Assembly (NCBI GenBank): GCA_027941995.1
Contig: CP115966.1
Span: 1,798,001-1,862,000 of the forward strand
Length of the DNA: 64,000 nt
Reading direction: 5' to 3'
From: Erythrobacteraceae bacterium WH01K
Lineage (GTDB): Bacteria > Pseudomonadota > Alphaproteobacteria > Sphingomonadales > Sphingomonadaceae
Part shown: positions 1 to 8,651 of the stretch, one piece after another
Numbering within the stretch: position 1 is the stretch's first letter
How the letters are laid out: every line of letters starts with the position of its first letter
The notes under the pieces: generated by a model
The model's input: the letters and a program-made list of their open reading frames with translations, nothing else
What the model was told of the DNA's origin: nothing
Database searches by the model: none
Made by a program: the position numbers and the translations under genes

Positions 1-552
1 ACAGCCGGTCAGGTGGCCACCTGTGCCGACGCCGGTAATCATCGCATCGATCGGCGTGTCGCGGAAATCGTCGAGGATTTCCTGCGCGGTCGTGCGCGTA
101 TGCACCTTCCAGTTGCTGTCATTGTCGAACTGGCTCGGCATCCATGCGCCCTCGGTCTGCGAGACGATCTCACCCGCCCGTTCGATCGCGCCTTTCATCC
201 CCTTCGCCTTGTCCGTCAGGTCGAATGTCGCGCCATAGGCGAGCATCAGGCGGCGGCGCTCCAGGCTCATGCTTTCCGGCATGACGAGCACCAGCTTGTA
301 ACCCTTGACCGCGGCGACCATTGCCAGGCCGATGCCGGTATTGCCGCTGGTGGGTTCGACGATGGTGCCCCCCGGCTGCAATTTGCCCGCCGCCTCCGCA
401 TCCTCGACCATGGCGAGGGCGATACGGTCCTTGATCGAACCGCCGGGATTGGCGCGCTCCGACTTGATCCAGACCTCGTGGTCCGGGAACAGCTTGGCCA
501 TTCTGATATGCGGCGTTCCGCCGATGGTCTGGAGGATCGTGTCGGCCTTCAT
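1..552 (-). CDS. cysK: Cysteine synthase A (O-acetylserine sulfhydrylase), 3' end outside window
   Basis: Makes L-cysteine from O-acetylserine and sulfide; PLP-dependent, cytoplasmic, last step of sulfate assimilation. The 184 visible codons show the fold-type II features in order: NPGGSIKDR near residue 37, whose Lys carries PLP; the substrate loop PTSGNTGIG near residue 66; and the phosphate-cup motif GVGTGG near residue 175. The C-terminal part (about 120 residues in this family) lies beyond the window. The ATG overlaps the stop of the upstream MFS gene as ATGA, so the two are probably cotranscribed and translationally coupled. Cystathionine beta-synthase-like proteins share these motifs, but the short N-terminus and lack of a heme domain favour CysK. 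Confidence 0.93.
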   Translation of the reverse strand, partial: MKADTILQTIGGTPHIRMAKLFPDHEVWIKSERANPGGSIKDRIALAMVEDAEAAGKLQPGGTIVEPTSGNTGIGLAMVAAVKGYKLVLVMPESMSLERRRLMLAYGATFDLTDKAKGMKGAIERAGEIVSQTEGAWMPSQFDNDSNWKVHTRTTAQEILDDFRDTPIDAMITGVGTGGHLTGC

Positions 553-1865
553 GGGATGTTCTCCTGCAATCTTTCTTCTGGATACTCTTCGTCCAACTCG
601 GGCGGCGGGTCAAAGGTCCGCGTCGTACGCAGCACCGGGAACAGGGTGCTCCACAAGGCGACTGTCACGATCGCACCGATACCGCCTGCGACGACGGCCG
701 CAACCGGACCCACCAGGCTGGCAAGCCAGCCCGACCACGCATCGCCGCCTTCGTTGCTGGCGCTGATGGTGAGCAGGCTGGCGGAGGAAACCCGGCCGCG
801 CTTGTCATCGGGCGTATGCAACTGGACCAGCGACTGGCGGATATAGACGCTGAACATGTCGGCCGCCCCGACGATGAACAGCATCGCGAGGCTGAGCGGC
901 ATGTAGGTGGAGAAACCGAATACGATCGTCGCCACACCGAATATGGCAACCGCCCACAGCATCTTCGGGCCGACATTGGTCCGGAGCGGGCGGAAGCTGA
1001 AGAAGACCGCCGTCAGCGCGGCCCCGACAGCCGGCGCCATGGCAAGCTGCGCAAGACCGGTCTCGCCAACCTGCAGGATGTCGCGCGCATAGACCGGGAA
1101 CAGCGCCGTCGCACCGGCCAGGAAGACGGCAAAGAGGTCGAGCGTGATCGCCCCGAGCACCATCTTGTTTTGCACCACGTATTTCACACCGTCCACGATC
1201 TGTCCGATGGGCCGCTGCGCTCCGACAATGGCAGAGCGCGGGACATTGCCGATGGTCGAAAGTGCCACGATTGCGAGCAGGAACAGCAGGCAGGCGATGA
1301 GATAGGGAAGGGATGGCAGTATGGCGTAGGTATAGCCGCCTACCGCCGGCCCGACGATCATGCCTGCCTGCCACGCAATCGAGGACAGGGCGATGGCGTT
1401 GGGCAGGATTGCCTTGGGCACCAGATTGGGGGCCAGGGCGGACAGGGCCGGCCCGTTGAAAGCGCGCACGATGCCCAGCACGATGGCGACCGCGAAGAGT
1501 GACGGCAGAGACAGCGAGCCGTGCCACGTCAGCCAGGCCAGCAATGCAGCGCAGCCGAGCTGCAACAGGATGGTCATTCGCCCGAGCAGGGTCCGGCTGA
1601 AGCGATCCGCCGCCAGTCCTGCAAACGGCGTCAGCAGGAACAGAGGAATGAACTGCAGCAGGCCGATCAGCGCCAGTTGCCCCGATGCACCTGCCACGCT
1701 CATCCCGCTGTCGCGCGCCAGGTTATAGGTCTGCCACCCGATGATCAGCATCATCGCATACTGGCCAAGCGTCATGCTGAGACGCGCGAACCAGTAGGCG
1801 CGGAAGTTGTGTACCTTCAGCGGGTGGGTCGGCTGCGGGGCGGTATCGGTCGGTGCAGTACTCAC
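549..1865 (-). CDS. MFS transporter, MFS_3/EntS-like exporter
   Basis: 438-aa inner-membrane protein with about 12 hydrophobic segments and an N-terminal cytoplasmic tail ending in [19 protein letters not shown], typical of the MFS_3 (EntS-like) branch. The motif A-like loop [13 protein letters not shown] follows TM2. These proteins are usually drug or siderophore-type exporters; the substrate cannot be read from sequence. The GTG start has no clear ribosome-binding site. The stop overlaps the start of cysK (ATGA), so expression is likely linked to cysteine synthesis. Export of a thiol or a sulfur-pathway intermediate is a guess from that coupling only. Confidence 0.85.
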   Translation of the reverse strand: MSTAPTDTAPQPTHPLKVHNFRAYWFARLSMTLGQYAMMLIIGWQTYNLARDSGMSVAGASGQLALIGLLQFIPLFLLTPFAGLAADRFSRTLLGRMTILLQLGCAALLAWLTWHGSLSLPSLFAVAIVLGIVRAFNGPALSALAPNLVPKAILPNAIALSSIAWQAGMIVGPAVGGYTYAILPSLPYLIACLLFLLAIVALSTIGNVPRSAIVGAQRPIGQIVDGVKYVVQNKMVLGAITLDLFAVFLAGATALFPVYARDILQVGETGLAQLAMAPAVGAALTAVFFSFRPLRTNVGPKMLWAVAIFGVATIVFGFSTYMPLSLAMLFIVGAADMFSVYIRQSLVQLHTPDDKRGRVSSASLLTISASNEGGDAWSGWLASLVGPVAAVVAGGIGAIVTVALWSTLFPVLRTTRTFDPPPELDEEYPEERLQENIP

Positions 1866-1924
1866 CCGCGCGCCATGGCAGGCGCAAACGGGCGAGGGAA
1901 GGGGTTAGCCGACTGGCATGGACC

Positions 1925-2263
1925 CTATCGTGTCTTTCGCAGGCGGGGATTGGGCTGCAGCGAATCGATAATCTGCAGGAAATCGTCGAGCCGGACGATC
2001 CGCTCAAACTGGAATCCGGCGCGGTGGTCGCGGGTCCAAATCGCGTAGGCCTCGATCCGGCCCACAACCGGCAGGCGAATGATGACGCGGTCGCCGCGCG
2101 CGATGTCATGCGCATCGTCGACCATGAACCCGTGCGCGGAAAGATTGCTGATATGCATGTTCATGTCGCCATGCTGGTGATGTTCGGCAATCACCGGAAA
2201 ATCGACCGGGTGGCGCGCCGCGCGGCGCATATCGGTTACTGTTAGCTGTGCACCCACAGACAT
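1925..2263 (-). CDS. PilZ-domain protein
   Basis: 112-aa single-domain protein. It carries the two c-di-GMP signature elements of PilZ domains: an Arg-rich RRAARHPVDFPV stretch near residue 13 (RxxxR) and a degenerate [D/N]xSxxG motif, NLSAHGF. It may bind c-di-GMP and regulate motility or envelope processes, but the Asp-to-Asn change means binding is not assured. The ATG was chosen because a GAAGGGA ribosome-binding site lies about 8 nt upstream and the PilZ fold begins soon after; a longer in-frame start exists but adds no recognisable domain. It is a separate small gene downstream of tyrS on the same strand. Confidence 0.8.
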   Translation of the reverse strand: MSVGAQLTVTDMRRAARHPVDFPVIAEHHQHGDMNMHISNLSAHGFMVDDAHDIARGDRVIIRLPVVGRIEAYAIWTRDHRAGFQFERIVRLDDFLQIIDSLQPNPRLRKTR

Positions 2264-2376
2264 ATTACGCGTCCCTTCGAGTAATACTTGCGAAGGGGCT
2301 GTATGCCGCAATTTGCCTGATATTGGGTTAAGCGCCGCTGTCCCGAATTGGCACAACGACACTGAAAACAAACGAT

Positions 2377-3606
2377 TTATCTGGTTACAATTGCGTGTTT
2401 CTTTTTACCCAGGCTCAGCTTCGCCTCAACGCCTTCGCCCAGTTCGACCAGGGCCCCGGGATCCGTGACGGCCTGTCCGTCCAGCCTCACTGCGCCCTCG
2501 GCAATCTTGCGCTTCGCTTCCTTGTTGGATGCGGTGAAACCAAGTTCGGTCAGGATGGCGCCGATGCGCTTGCCCTCCGTCCCGACGGACAAGGAAGGCA
2601 GGTCCTCGCCCGCACCGCCACCGGCAAACGTATCGCGAGCCGTTGCCTGCGCGGAAGCGGCGGCCTCCGATCCGCGAACCATGGTCGTGACTTCGTTGGC
2701 GAGGATTTCCTTCGCCGCGTTGATCTCGCTGCCTTCCAATGCTTCGAGCCGTGAAATCTCGTCCAGTGGCAAGTCGGTAAAGATGCGCAGGAAATGGCCG
2801 ACATCCCGGTCGTCGACATTTCGCCAGTACTGCCAGAAATCGTAGGCCGGCAGCATATCCTCGTTCAGCCAGATCGCGCCGTCGACCGATTTCCCCATCT
2901 TCGCCCCGTCCGAACGGGTAATCAGCGGTGCTGTGAAACCGTAAAGTTCACGCCCGTCGATACGGCGGCCCAGCTCGATACCGTTCACGATATTGCCCCA
3001 CTGGTCGCTGCCGCCCAGCTGCAGGCGGCAATCGTAATCGCGCGCCAGTTTCACGAAATCGTATGCCTGCAGAATCATGTAGTTGAATTCGAGGAACGTC
3101 AGCGGCTGCTCCCGGTCCAGTCGCGTGCGGACGGAATCGAAGGTCAGCATCCGGTTCACCGTGAAATGCTTGCCCACGTCCCGCAGCAATTCGATGTATC
3201 CAAGCTCGCTCAGCCAGTCGTCGTTATTGACCAGGATCGCGCCCGTTTCGCTGTCGTCGAAGCGCAGGATCTTTTCGAAACTGCTCCTGATCGATGCGAT
3301 ATTCGATGCCAGGACATCGTCTGTCAGCATCTTGCGCATATCGTCCTTGCCCGACGGGTCGCCGACCTTGGCGGTGCCGCCACCCATGACGACGATGGGA
3401 CGGTGCCCCGCCTGCTGGATACGGCGCAGCAGCATGATCGAGGCGAGGTTGCCGATATGCAGGCTGGCTGCAGTCGGATCGAAGCCGACATAGCCCGTCA
3501 CCGTTTCCTTCGCCGCCAATGCGTCGAGCGCGCCGGCATCGGTGATCTGGTTCAGATGGCCGCGCTCGGAAAGCAGCGTCAGCAGGTCGGAGGCATATTC
3601 GGTCAT
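2377..3606 (-). CDS. tyrS: Tyrosyl-tRNA synthetase
   Basis: Charges tRNA-Tyr with tyrosine; cytoplasmic class I synthetase. The 409-aa length matches bacterial TyrRS. The class I HIGH-type signature is SLHIGN near residue 49, the tyrosine-binding region includes LGGSDQWGN near residue 198, and the KMSKS-type loop is KMGKS near residue 238. A C-terminal S4 RNA-binding domain begins near residue 345 (IGAILTELGF...EGAVRLDGQAV). It reads divergently from the DOMON-NamZ operon, with about 105 bp between the starts for both promoters. Confidence 0.97.
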   Translation of the reverse strand: MTEYASDLLTLLSERGHLNQITDAGALDALAAKETVTGYVGFDPTAASLHIGNLASIMLLRRIQQAGHRPIVVMGGGTAKVGDPSGKDDMRKMLTDDVLASNIASIRSSFEKILRFDDSETGAILVNNDDWLSELGYIELLRDVGKHFTVNRMLTFDSVRTRLDREQPLTFLEFNYMILQAYDFVKLARDYDCRLQLGGSDQWGNIVNGIELGRRIDGRELYGFTAPLITRSDGAKMGKSVDGAIWLNEDMLPAYDFWQYWRNVDDRDVGHFLRIFTDLPLDEISRLEALEGSEINAAKEILANEVTTMVRGSEAAASAQATARDTFAGGGAGEDLPSLSVGTEGKRIGAILTELGFTASNKEAKRKIAEGAVRLDGQAVTDPGALVELGEGVEAKLSLGKKKHAIVTR

Positions 3607-3712
3607 GCGCGCCCTCTAGCAGCGGCTTTATCGAACCCCAAGAGAGTTGCGTGAAACACTGTAGGCAAGTGTCTTGCAGGCCATCCTTCAGTGGGCGATA
3701 GGCGAACGGGTG

Positions 3713-4234
3713 ATGCAGCCACTCGTCCTCCACCCCTCATGCGATCCGGGTCCTATCGAACGGGTCATGGCGGAAATCGAGGCTACGACGGAGGGTTGCC
3801 GTGCCCGATTCCGGATCAAGGGCGATCTGCCGCGCGTCATCTTACCCCCGCAAGCGATGGCAGCGCGAGGCGACGGCCTGTGGCGCACCACCTGTTTCGA
3901 AATTTTCTGGCAGGCCGACGGCGCCGACGCCTACCGCGAATTCAACCTCAGCCCCTCGTCCAAATGGGCTGCGTACCAGTTCGATGCCCACCGCGAAGGG
4001 GGGCGTGATGCTCCGGTAGAGGCACTAGCGATAGCGTCGAGCGCGAGCGACACGGCGCTTTCGCTCGAATGCAGCATCGCGGCTTCCCTGTCTCGGCCCG
4101 CGTCCGTTGCCCTCACTGCGGTGATCGAGAACGTGGATGGCTCCATCCAGTTCTGGGCACCGTCCTTTGCCGATGGCAAGCCCGACTTCCACAGCGCGCG
4201 CTGCCGCACAATCAGATTGGCTGACCCTGCATGA
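3713..4234 (+). CDS. DOMON-like domain protein
   Basis: 173-aa protein without signal peptide or membrane segment, matching the uncharacterised 'DOMON-like' family often found next to NamZ/DUF1343 genes. It has the beta-rich LWRTTCFEIFW and YREFNLSPSSKWAAYQFD blocks typical of the family (near residues 63 and 85), which resemble carbohydrate- or heme-binding beta-sandwiches. Function unknown; a carbohydrate-binding or accessory role for NamZ is inferred from position. The ATG was preferred over an upstream TTG because homologous sequence begins at MQPLVLHP. The stop overlaps the namZ start as ATGA. Confidence 0.75.
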   Translation: MQPLVLHPSCDPGPIERVMAEIEATTEGCRARFRIKGDLPRVILPPQAMAARGDGLWRTTCFEIFWQADGADAYREFNLSPSSKWAAYQFDAHREGGRDAPVEALAIASSASDTALSLECSIAASLSRPASVALTAVIENVDGSIQFWAPSFADGKPDFHSARCRTIRLADPA

Positions 4235-5439
4235 CAACGAAATTCGGACTCGACTGCCTCCTAGAAGACAAGACGCTCCTCGGCGAGCTGAAAGGTCGCC
4301 GGGTTGCACTGGTCGCGCATCCCGCTTCGGTGACCGCAAACCTGACCCACAGCCTCGACGCGCTGATCGGTGCCGGCGTCAACGTCTCCAGCGCCTTTGG
4401 TCCGCAGCACGGGCTGAAAGGGGACAAGCAGGACAACATGGTCGAAACCGCGGACGAGACCGATCCGCATTACGGCATCCCGATCTTTTCGCTCTACGGC
4501 GAAGTGCGTCGTCCGACCGGGCAGATGATGTCGAGCGCGGATGTTTTCCTGTTCGACCTGCAAGACTTGGGCTGCCGGATCTATACCTTCGTCACGACGC
4601 TCCTTTACCTGCTGGAAGAGGCTGCAAGGACAGGGAAGTCGGTCTGGGTGCTCGACCGGCCCAATCCTGCCGGTCGACCGGTCGAGAGCACGCTGCTGGT
4701 TCCAGGCCATGAAAGCTTTGTCGGTGCGGCACCGATGCCGATGCGGCACGGCCTGACCATGGGTGAAATGGGTCATTGGTTCATCGCGCATTTCGGGCTC
4801 GACGTGGATTACCGTGTCATCCGGATGGAAGGCTGGCAGCCGGATGGGGAAGGCCACGGATGGCCGCAGGACCGCGTCTGGATCAATCCCAGCCCCAATG
4901 CCGCCAGTGTCAACATGGCGCGGGCCTATGCCGGAACGGTCATGATCGAAGGCGCCACGGTGAGCGAGGGAAGGGGCACGACGCGGCCCTTGGAAGTCCT
5001 GTTCGGCGCGCCCGATCTCGATGCAAAGGCGGTGCTGGCGGAGATGCGCCGGATCGCCCCCGAATGGATGGCAGGCTGTACGCTGAGGGACTGCTGGTTC
5101 GAGCCTACATTCCACAAGCATCAGGGGCAGCTCTGCAACGCCTTGATGGTGCATGCCGAGGGGCCGGGCTACGATCACGATGCCTTCAGGCCGTGGCGGC
5201 TCCAGGCGCTGGCATTCAAGGCCATTCGTTCGCTGTATCCGGACTACGACCTGTGGCGGGGCAAGGATTTCAAGTACGAATATACCGATGATGTCCTTGC
5301 TATCGACGTCATCAATGGCGGGCCATCCTTGCGCGAATGGGTCGACGATCCCGGTGCAACCCCTCATGATCTCGACCAACTGGCGAGCGTCGACGAGGCG
5401 TCGTGGATCGCCGATGTTCGGGATCACCGTCTGTACTGA
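4231..5439 (+). CDS. namZ: Exo-beta-N-acetylmuramidase NamZ (DUF1343)
   Basis: 402-aa DUF1343 protein. The family's characterised member is an exo-lytic beta-N-acetylmuramidase that removes MurNAc from the non-reducing end of peptidoglycan fragments, that is, cell-wall recycling. Visible landmarks are the N-terminal GRRVALVAHPASVT, GPQHGLKGD near residue 69, DLQDLGCRIYTFVTT near residue 109, the DRPNPAGR core near residue 147 and RHGLTMGEMGHWF near residue 170. There is no signal peptide, so it probably acts in the cytoplasm on imported muropeptides. Start and stop overlap both neighbours (ATGA upstream, TGATG downstream), so the three genes form one translationally coupled operon. Confidence 0.85.
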   Translation: MTTKFGLDCLLEDKTLLGELKGRRVALVAHPASVTANLTHSLDALIGAGVNVSSAFGPQHGLKGDKQDNMVETADETDPHYGIPIFSLYGEVRRPTGQMMSSADVFLFDLQDLGCRIYTFVTTLLYLLEEAARTGKSVWVLDRPNPAGRPVESTLLVPGHESFVGAAPMPMRHGLTMGEMGHWFIAHFGLDVDYRVIRMEGWQPDGEGHGWPQDRVWINPSPNAASVNMARAYAGTVMIEGATVSEGRGTTRPLEVLFGAPDLDAKAVLAEMRRIAPEWMAGCTLRDCWFEPTFHKHQGQLCNALMVHAEGPGYDHDAFRPWRLQALAFKAIRSLYPDYDLWRGKDFKYEYTDDVLAIDVINGGPSLREWVDDPGATPHDLDQLASVDEASWIADVRDHRLY

Positions 5440-6440
5440 TGGCGACGCTTCCACCGGAACCCGCGCTTGCTCCGGCAGAGGTGGACAGCCGCCTCGCGGC
5501 CAATCCGGTCGACCTGACCGCGCTGCTTGCAAAGGCGGACTGGTCGCTCAGGGCAGGGGACCGGCGTTCGGCCGGCGCGCTGTACGCAGCCGCAGCCGGA
5601 TCGCCGGACCGTGATCATTCGCAAGCCTCGCCCGACCGCGTGAGGGCAGCGCAGGCCAGCATGGCGCTGCAGCAAGCCTATGTCGATCACATGATGCAAA
5701 CCCTGTCGGCCGCCGGGTTCGGGAGGTCCCACTGGCATCCCCGCTTTGCCAAGGCGCTCGACATCATGACCGGCCAGCGCCCCCGCGATCCTGTTACGAC
5801 CGCGTGGCCGCAAATGCCCGGCGTCTTCTTCTATCCGGACCTGCCAGATATCGACTTCATCGAAGCGGATCCGGACTGGGCCGGGGAGGTCGAAGCGGCG
5901 ACCGATGCCATTGCCAGCGAATTGGACGCGCTGCGGGGCGCCGACGACGCCTTCGAGGCCTATGTTTCGGGCCAGAGCGGTGCGGCGCAGAACGATTATC
6001 ACGGCATGCTCGGCAACCGCGACTGGAGCAGCCTTCACCTTGTCGAGAATGGTGCGCGCAAAGCCCGACCGGCATCCGCGACCTTGCACGCGCTGGACGC
6101 CGCCCCATTGTGCGAGATTGACGGCCGCACGCCCTCGGTCCTGTTTTCGCGCCTGACTGCTGGCGCGCACATTCCGCCACATACTGGCATGCTCAATTTC
6201 CGCGTCATCTGCCATTTGCCGATCATCGTGCCCGGGAATGGAGAGATCAGGGTCGGCGGCGCGCGCAGGACGTGGGAGAAGGGCAAGCTGCTCGTCTTCG
6301 ATGATAGCGTCGAACACGAGGCATGGAACCGTTCGCAGGAAGAACGGATCGTGCTGATCTTCGACATCTGGAAGCCCCAGATCGAAGACATCGAGAAGGC
6401 CCAGCTCAGAACGCTGTTCGGCGCCGTGGACAGTTTCTAG
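5439..6440 (+). CDS. Aspartyl/asparaginyl beta-hydroxylase-type 2OG oxygenase with N-terminal TPR-like region
   Basis: 333-aa protein. The C-terminal half is an Asp/Asn hydroxylase (cupin, Fe(II)/2-oxoglutarate) domain: AHIPPHTGMLNFRVICHLPI near residue 240 gives the first metal His and the Arg-rich strand, and DDSVEHEAWN near residue 287 gives the second His. The first 110 residues are Ala-rich helices resembling a TPR (LAANPVDLTALLAKADWSLRAGD). It should hydroxylate an unknown protein or small-molecule substrate in the cytoplasm. The start overlaps the namZ stop, placing it in the muropeptide-recycling operon. A stem-loop follows the stop. Confidence 0.82.
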   Translation: MATLPPEPALAPAEVDSRLAANPVDLTALLAKADWSLRAGDRRSAGALYAAAAGSPDRDHSQASPDRVRAAQASMALQQAYVDHMMQTLSAAGFGRSHWHPRFAKALDIMTGQRPRDPVTTAWPQMPGVFFYPDLPDIDFIEADPDWAGEVEAATDAIASELDALRGADDAFEAYVSGQSGAAQNDYHGMLGNRDWSSLHLVENGARKARPASATLHALDAAPLCEIDGRTPSVLFSRLTAGAHIPPHTGMLNFRVICHLPIIVPGNGEIRVGGARRTWEKGKLLVFDDSVEHEAWNRSQEERIVLIFDIWKPQIEDIEKAQLRTLFGAVDSF

Positions 6441-6446
6441 AGGCGT

Positions 6447-6470
6447 GGAGGCCGGTGATCGACCGCCTCC
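6447..6470. terminator. Stem-loop between convergent genes, possible bidirectional terminator
   Basis: GGAGG-(C)-CGGT pairs with ACCG-CCTCC around a 5-nt loop, giving a 9-bp stem with one bulged C. It lies in the 36-bp gap between the hydroxylase gene and the convergent VWA gene. There is no strong T-run on either side, so intrinsic termination is uncertain. Confidence 0.4.
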
Positions 6471-6476
6471 GCCTGC

Positions 6477-7661
6477 TCAGCCTCCGTTCTTGCGGCTGAG
6501 CTCCCGCATCGCTTCGTCCAGGCCTTCCAGCGTCAGGCCGTACATCCGGTCATTCACCAGTTGCTTGATCATCTTCGTGCTCTGGGAATAGCCCCATTGC
6601 TTTTCCGGCACCGGGTTCAGCCACACGGTCGCGGGATAGGTATTGGTGACGCGCTGCATCCAGGTCGCGCCCGCTTCCTCATTCATATGCTCCACGCTTC
6701 CGCCTGCATGGGTAATCTCGTAGGGGCTCATCGCGGCGTCGCCGACAAACACGATCTTGTAGTCGTGGCCGTATTTGTGAAGGATATCCCACGTCTTTGT
6801 CCGCTCGGACCAGCGCCGGCGGTTATCCTTCCACACGCCTTCGTAAAGGCAATTGTGGAAGTAGAAGAATTCGAGGTTCTTGAACTCGCTGGTCGCTGCG
6901 CTGAACAGCTCTTCGACGACCTTTATGAACGGATCCATCGAACCGCCGACATCGAGAAACAGCAGCAGCTTCACAGCATTGCGGCGCTCGGCGCGCATGT
7001 GGATGTCCAGCCAGCCCTGCTTTGCCGTCCCGTCGATCGTCGCATCCAGATCGAGCTGGTCCTGCGCGCCTTCCCGGGCGAAGCGGCGCAGGCGGCGCAG
7101 TGCCATCTTGATGTTGCGCGTTCCCAGTTCCTTGGTGTTGTCTAGGTTCTTGAACTCGCGCTTTTCCCAGACTTTCACCGCACGCTTGTGACGGCTTTCG
7201 CCGCCGATGCGGACGCCTTCCGGGTTGTACCCGCCATGGCCGAAGGGCGAGGTACCGCCAGTGCCGATCCACTTGTTTCCGCCCTCGTGCCGCTCTTCCT
7301 GTTCCTCGAGCCGCTTCTTGAGCGTGTCCATTAGCTCGTCCCAGTCGCCGAGCTTCTCGATCTCGGCCATTTCCTCTTCGGAAAGGAATTTCTCCGCGAC
7401 CGCTTTCAGCCAGTCTTCGGGGATTTCGACCGGGTTCTGACCGTAATCGGTCAGTATGCCCTTGAACACTTTCTGGAAGACCTGGTCGAACGTATCGAGC
7501 ATGCCCTCGTCCTTCACGAACGTGGCGCGCGAGAGGTAGTAGAACGCCTCGGGCGTTTGCTCGATCACGTCCTTGTCGAGCGCTTCGAGCAGGGTCAGGT
7601 GCTCCTTGAAAGACGCACCGATCCCTGCCTCGCGCAGTTCATCCATGAAATTGAAGAACAT
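6477..7661 (-). CDS. VWA-domain, CoxE-like protein
   Basis: 394-aa cytoplasmic protein of the CoxE/VWA family. The C-terminal half holds a von Willebrand A domain with a MIDAS-like motif altered to DVGGSMD (near residue 240; the usual form is DxSxS), followed by FYFHNCLYEGVW and KIVFVGDAAMSPYEI. The acidic, Arg-rich N-terminal half matches the family helper region. VWA proteins of this type work with MoxR AAA+ ATPases in metal insertion or complex remodelling. The moxR-like gene lies 13 bp upstream on the same strand, so the two almost certainly form a functional pair; the client is unknown. Confidence 0.85.
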   Translation of the reverse strand: MFFNFMDELREAGIGASFKEHLTLLEALDKDVIEQTPEAFYYLSRATFVKDEGMLDTFDQVFQKVFKGILTDYGQNPVEIPEDWLKAVAEKFLSEEEMAEIEKLGDWDELMDTLKKRLEEQEERHEGGNKWIGTGGTSPFGHGGYNPEGVRIGGESRHKRAVKVWEKREFKNLDNTKELGTRNIKMALRRLRRFAREGAQDQLDLDATIDGTAKQGWLDIHMRAERRNAVKLLLFLDVGGSMDPFIKVVEELFSAATSEFKNLEFFYFHNCLYEGVWKDNRRRWSERTKTWDILHKYGHDYKIVFVGDAAMSPYEITHAGGSVEHMNEEAGATWMQRVTNTYPATVWLNPVPEKQWGYSQSTKMIKQLVNDRMYGLTLEGLDEAMRELSRKNGG

Positions 7662-7674
7662 CGGCCGGCCCGCC

Positions 7675-8523
7675 TTACGTCTGGCGCCGCGACATGAACG
7701 CCAGTCGTTCGAACAGCATCACGTCCTGCTCGTTCTTCAGGAGCGCGCCGTGCAGCGGGGGAATCGCCGTGTTCGGATTGGCATCCTGAAGGACCTCGAG
7801 CGGCATGTCCTCGTTCATGAGAAGCTTCAGCCAGTCGAGCAGTTCGCTGGTCGAAGGCTTCTTCTTCAGACCGGGAACTTCGCGGATTTCGTAGAAGACA
7901 TCCATCGCCTTCTTCACCAGCGTCTTCTGGATGTCGGGGTAATGCACCTCGATGATGTCCTGCATCGTCTCCCGGTCGGGGAACTTGATGTAGTGGAAGA
8001 AGCAGCGGCGCAGGAATGCGTCCGGCAATTCTTTTTCGTTGTTCGAGGTGATGACGACGATCGGGCGTTCGTTCGCCTCGACCCTCTCTTGCGTTTCGTA
8101 AACGTCAAAGCTCATGCGGTCGAGCTCCTGCAGGAGATCATTCGGGAACTCGATATCGGCCTTATCGATCTCGTCGATCAGCAGAACGGGGAGCTGTTCG
8201 GAGGTGAACGCTTCCCACAGCTTGCCCTTCTTGATGTAGTTCGAAATGTCGTGAACGCGCTCGTCACCCAGCTGTCCGTCGCGCAGGCGGGCGACGGCAT
8301 CGTATTCGTACAGGCCCTGCTGCGCCTTCGTCGTCGATTTCACGTTCCATTCGATCAGCGGAGCGCCGATGGCCTTGGCGATTTCGTGGGCGAGGACGGT
8401 CTTGCCGGTGCCCGGCTCGCCCTTGACCAGCAGCGGACGGCGCAAGGTCACGGCAGCGTCCACCGCAACCTTCAGGTCGTCTGTTGCGATATAATCGTCG
8501 GTGCCTTCGAAACGTTCGGTCAT
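7675..8523 (-). CDS. MoxR-family AAA+ ATPase
   Basis: 282-aa MoxR-type chaperone ATPase. Walker A GEPGTGKT lies near residue 38, Walker B LLIDEIDKAD near residue 104, sensor 1 is VVITSNNEKELPDAFLRRC, and a lid domain follows. It couples ATP hydrolysis to remodelling of a partner complex, typically together with a VWA protein, which is encoded immediately downstream. I chose the ATG giving MTERFEGTDDYIAT because family members begin there; an ATG 15 nt upstream is also possible, and neither has a strong ribosome-binding site. Confidence 0.9.
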   Translation of the reverse strand: MTERFEGTDDYIATDDLKVAVDAAVTLRRPLLVKGEPGTGKTVLAHEIAKAIGAPLIEWNVKSTTKAQQGLYEYDAVARLRDGQLGDERVHDISNYIKKGKLWEAFTSEQLPVLLIDEIDKADIEFPNDLLQELDRMSFDVYETQERVEANERPIVVITSNNEKELPDAFLRRCFFHYIKFPDRETMQDIIEVHYPDIQKTLVKKAMDVFYEIREVPGLKKKPSTSELLDWLKLLMNEDMPLEVLQDANPNTAIPPLHGALLKNEQDVMLFERLAFMSRRQT

Positions 8524-8651
8524 CAGCAGGTATCCCATTGCAACTTGTAATTTGAGAGTGGGCTAGCGAGCGCTTTGGACAAGGGCAAGGGCGACAATCG
8601 GCCCTGTTCGGGTGCGAACGATTGGCCAATTTCCTTGCAAGTCAGCGTTCC

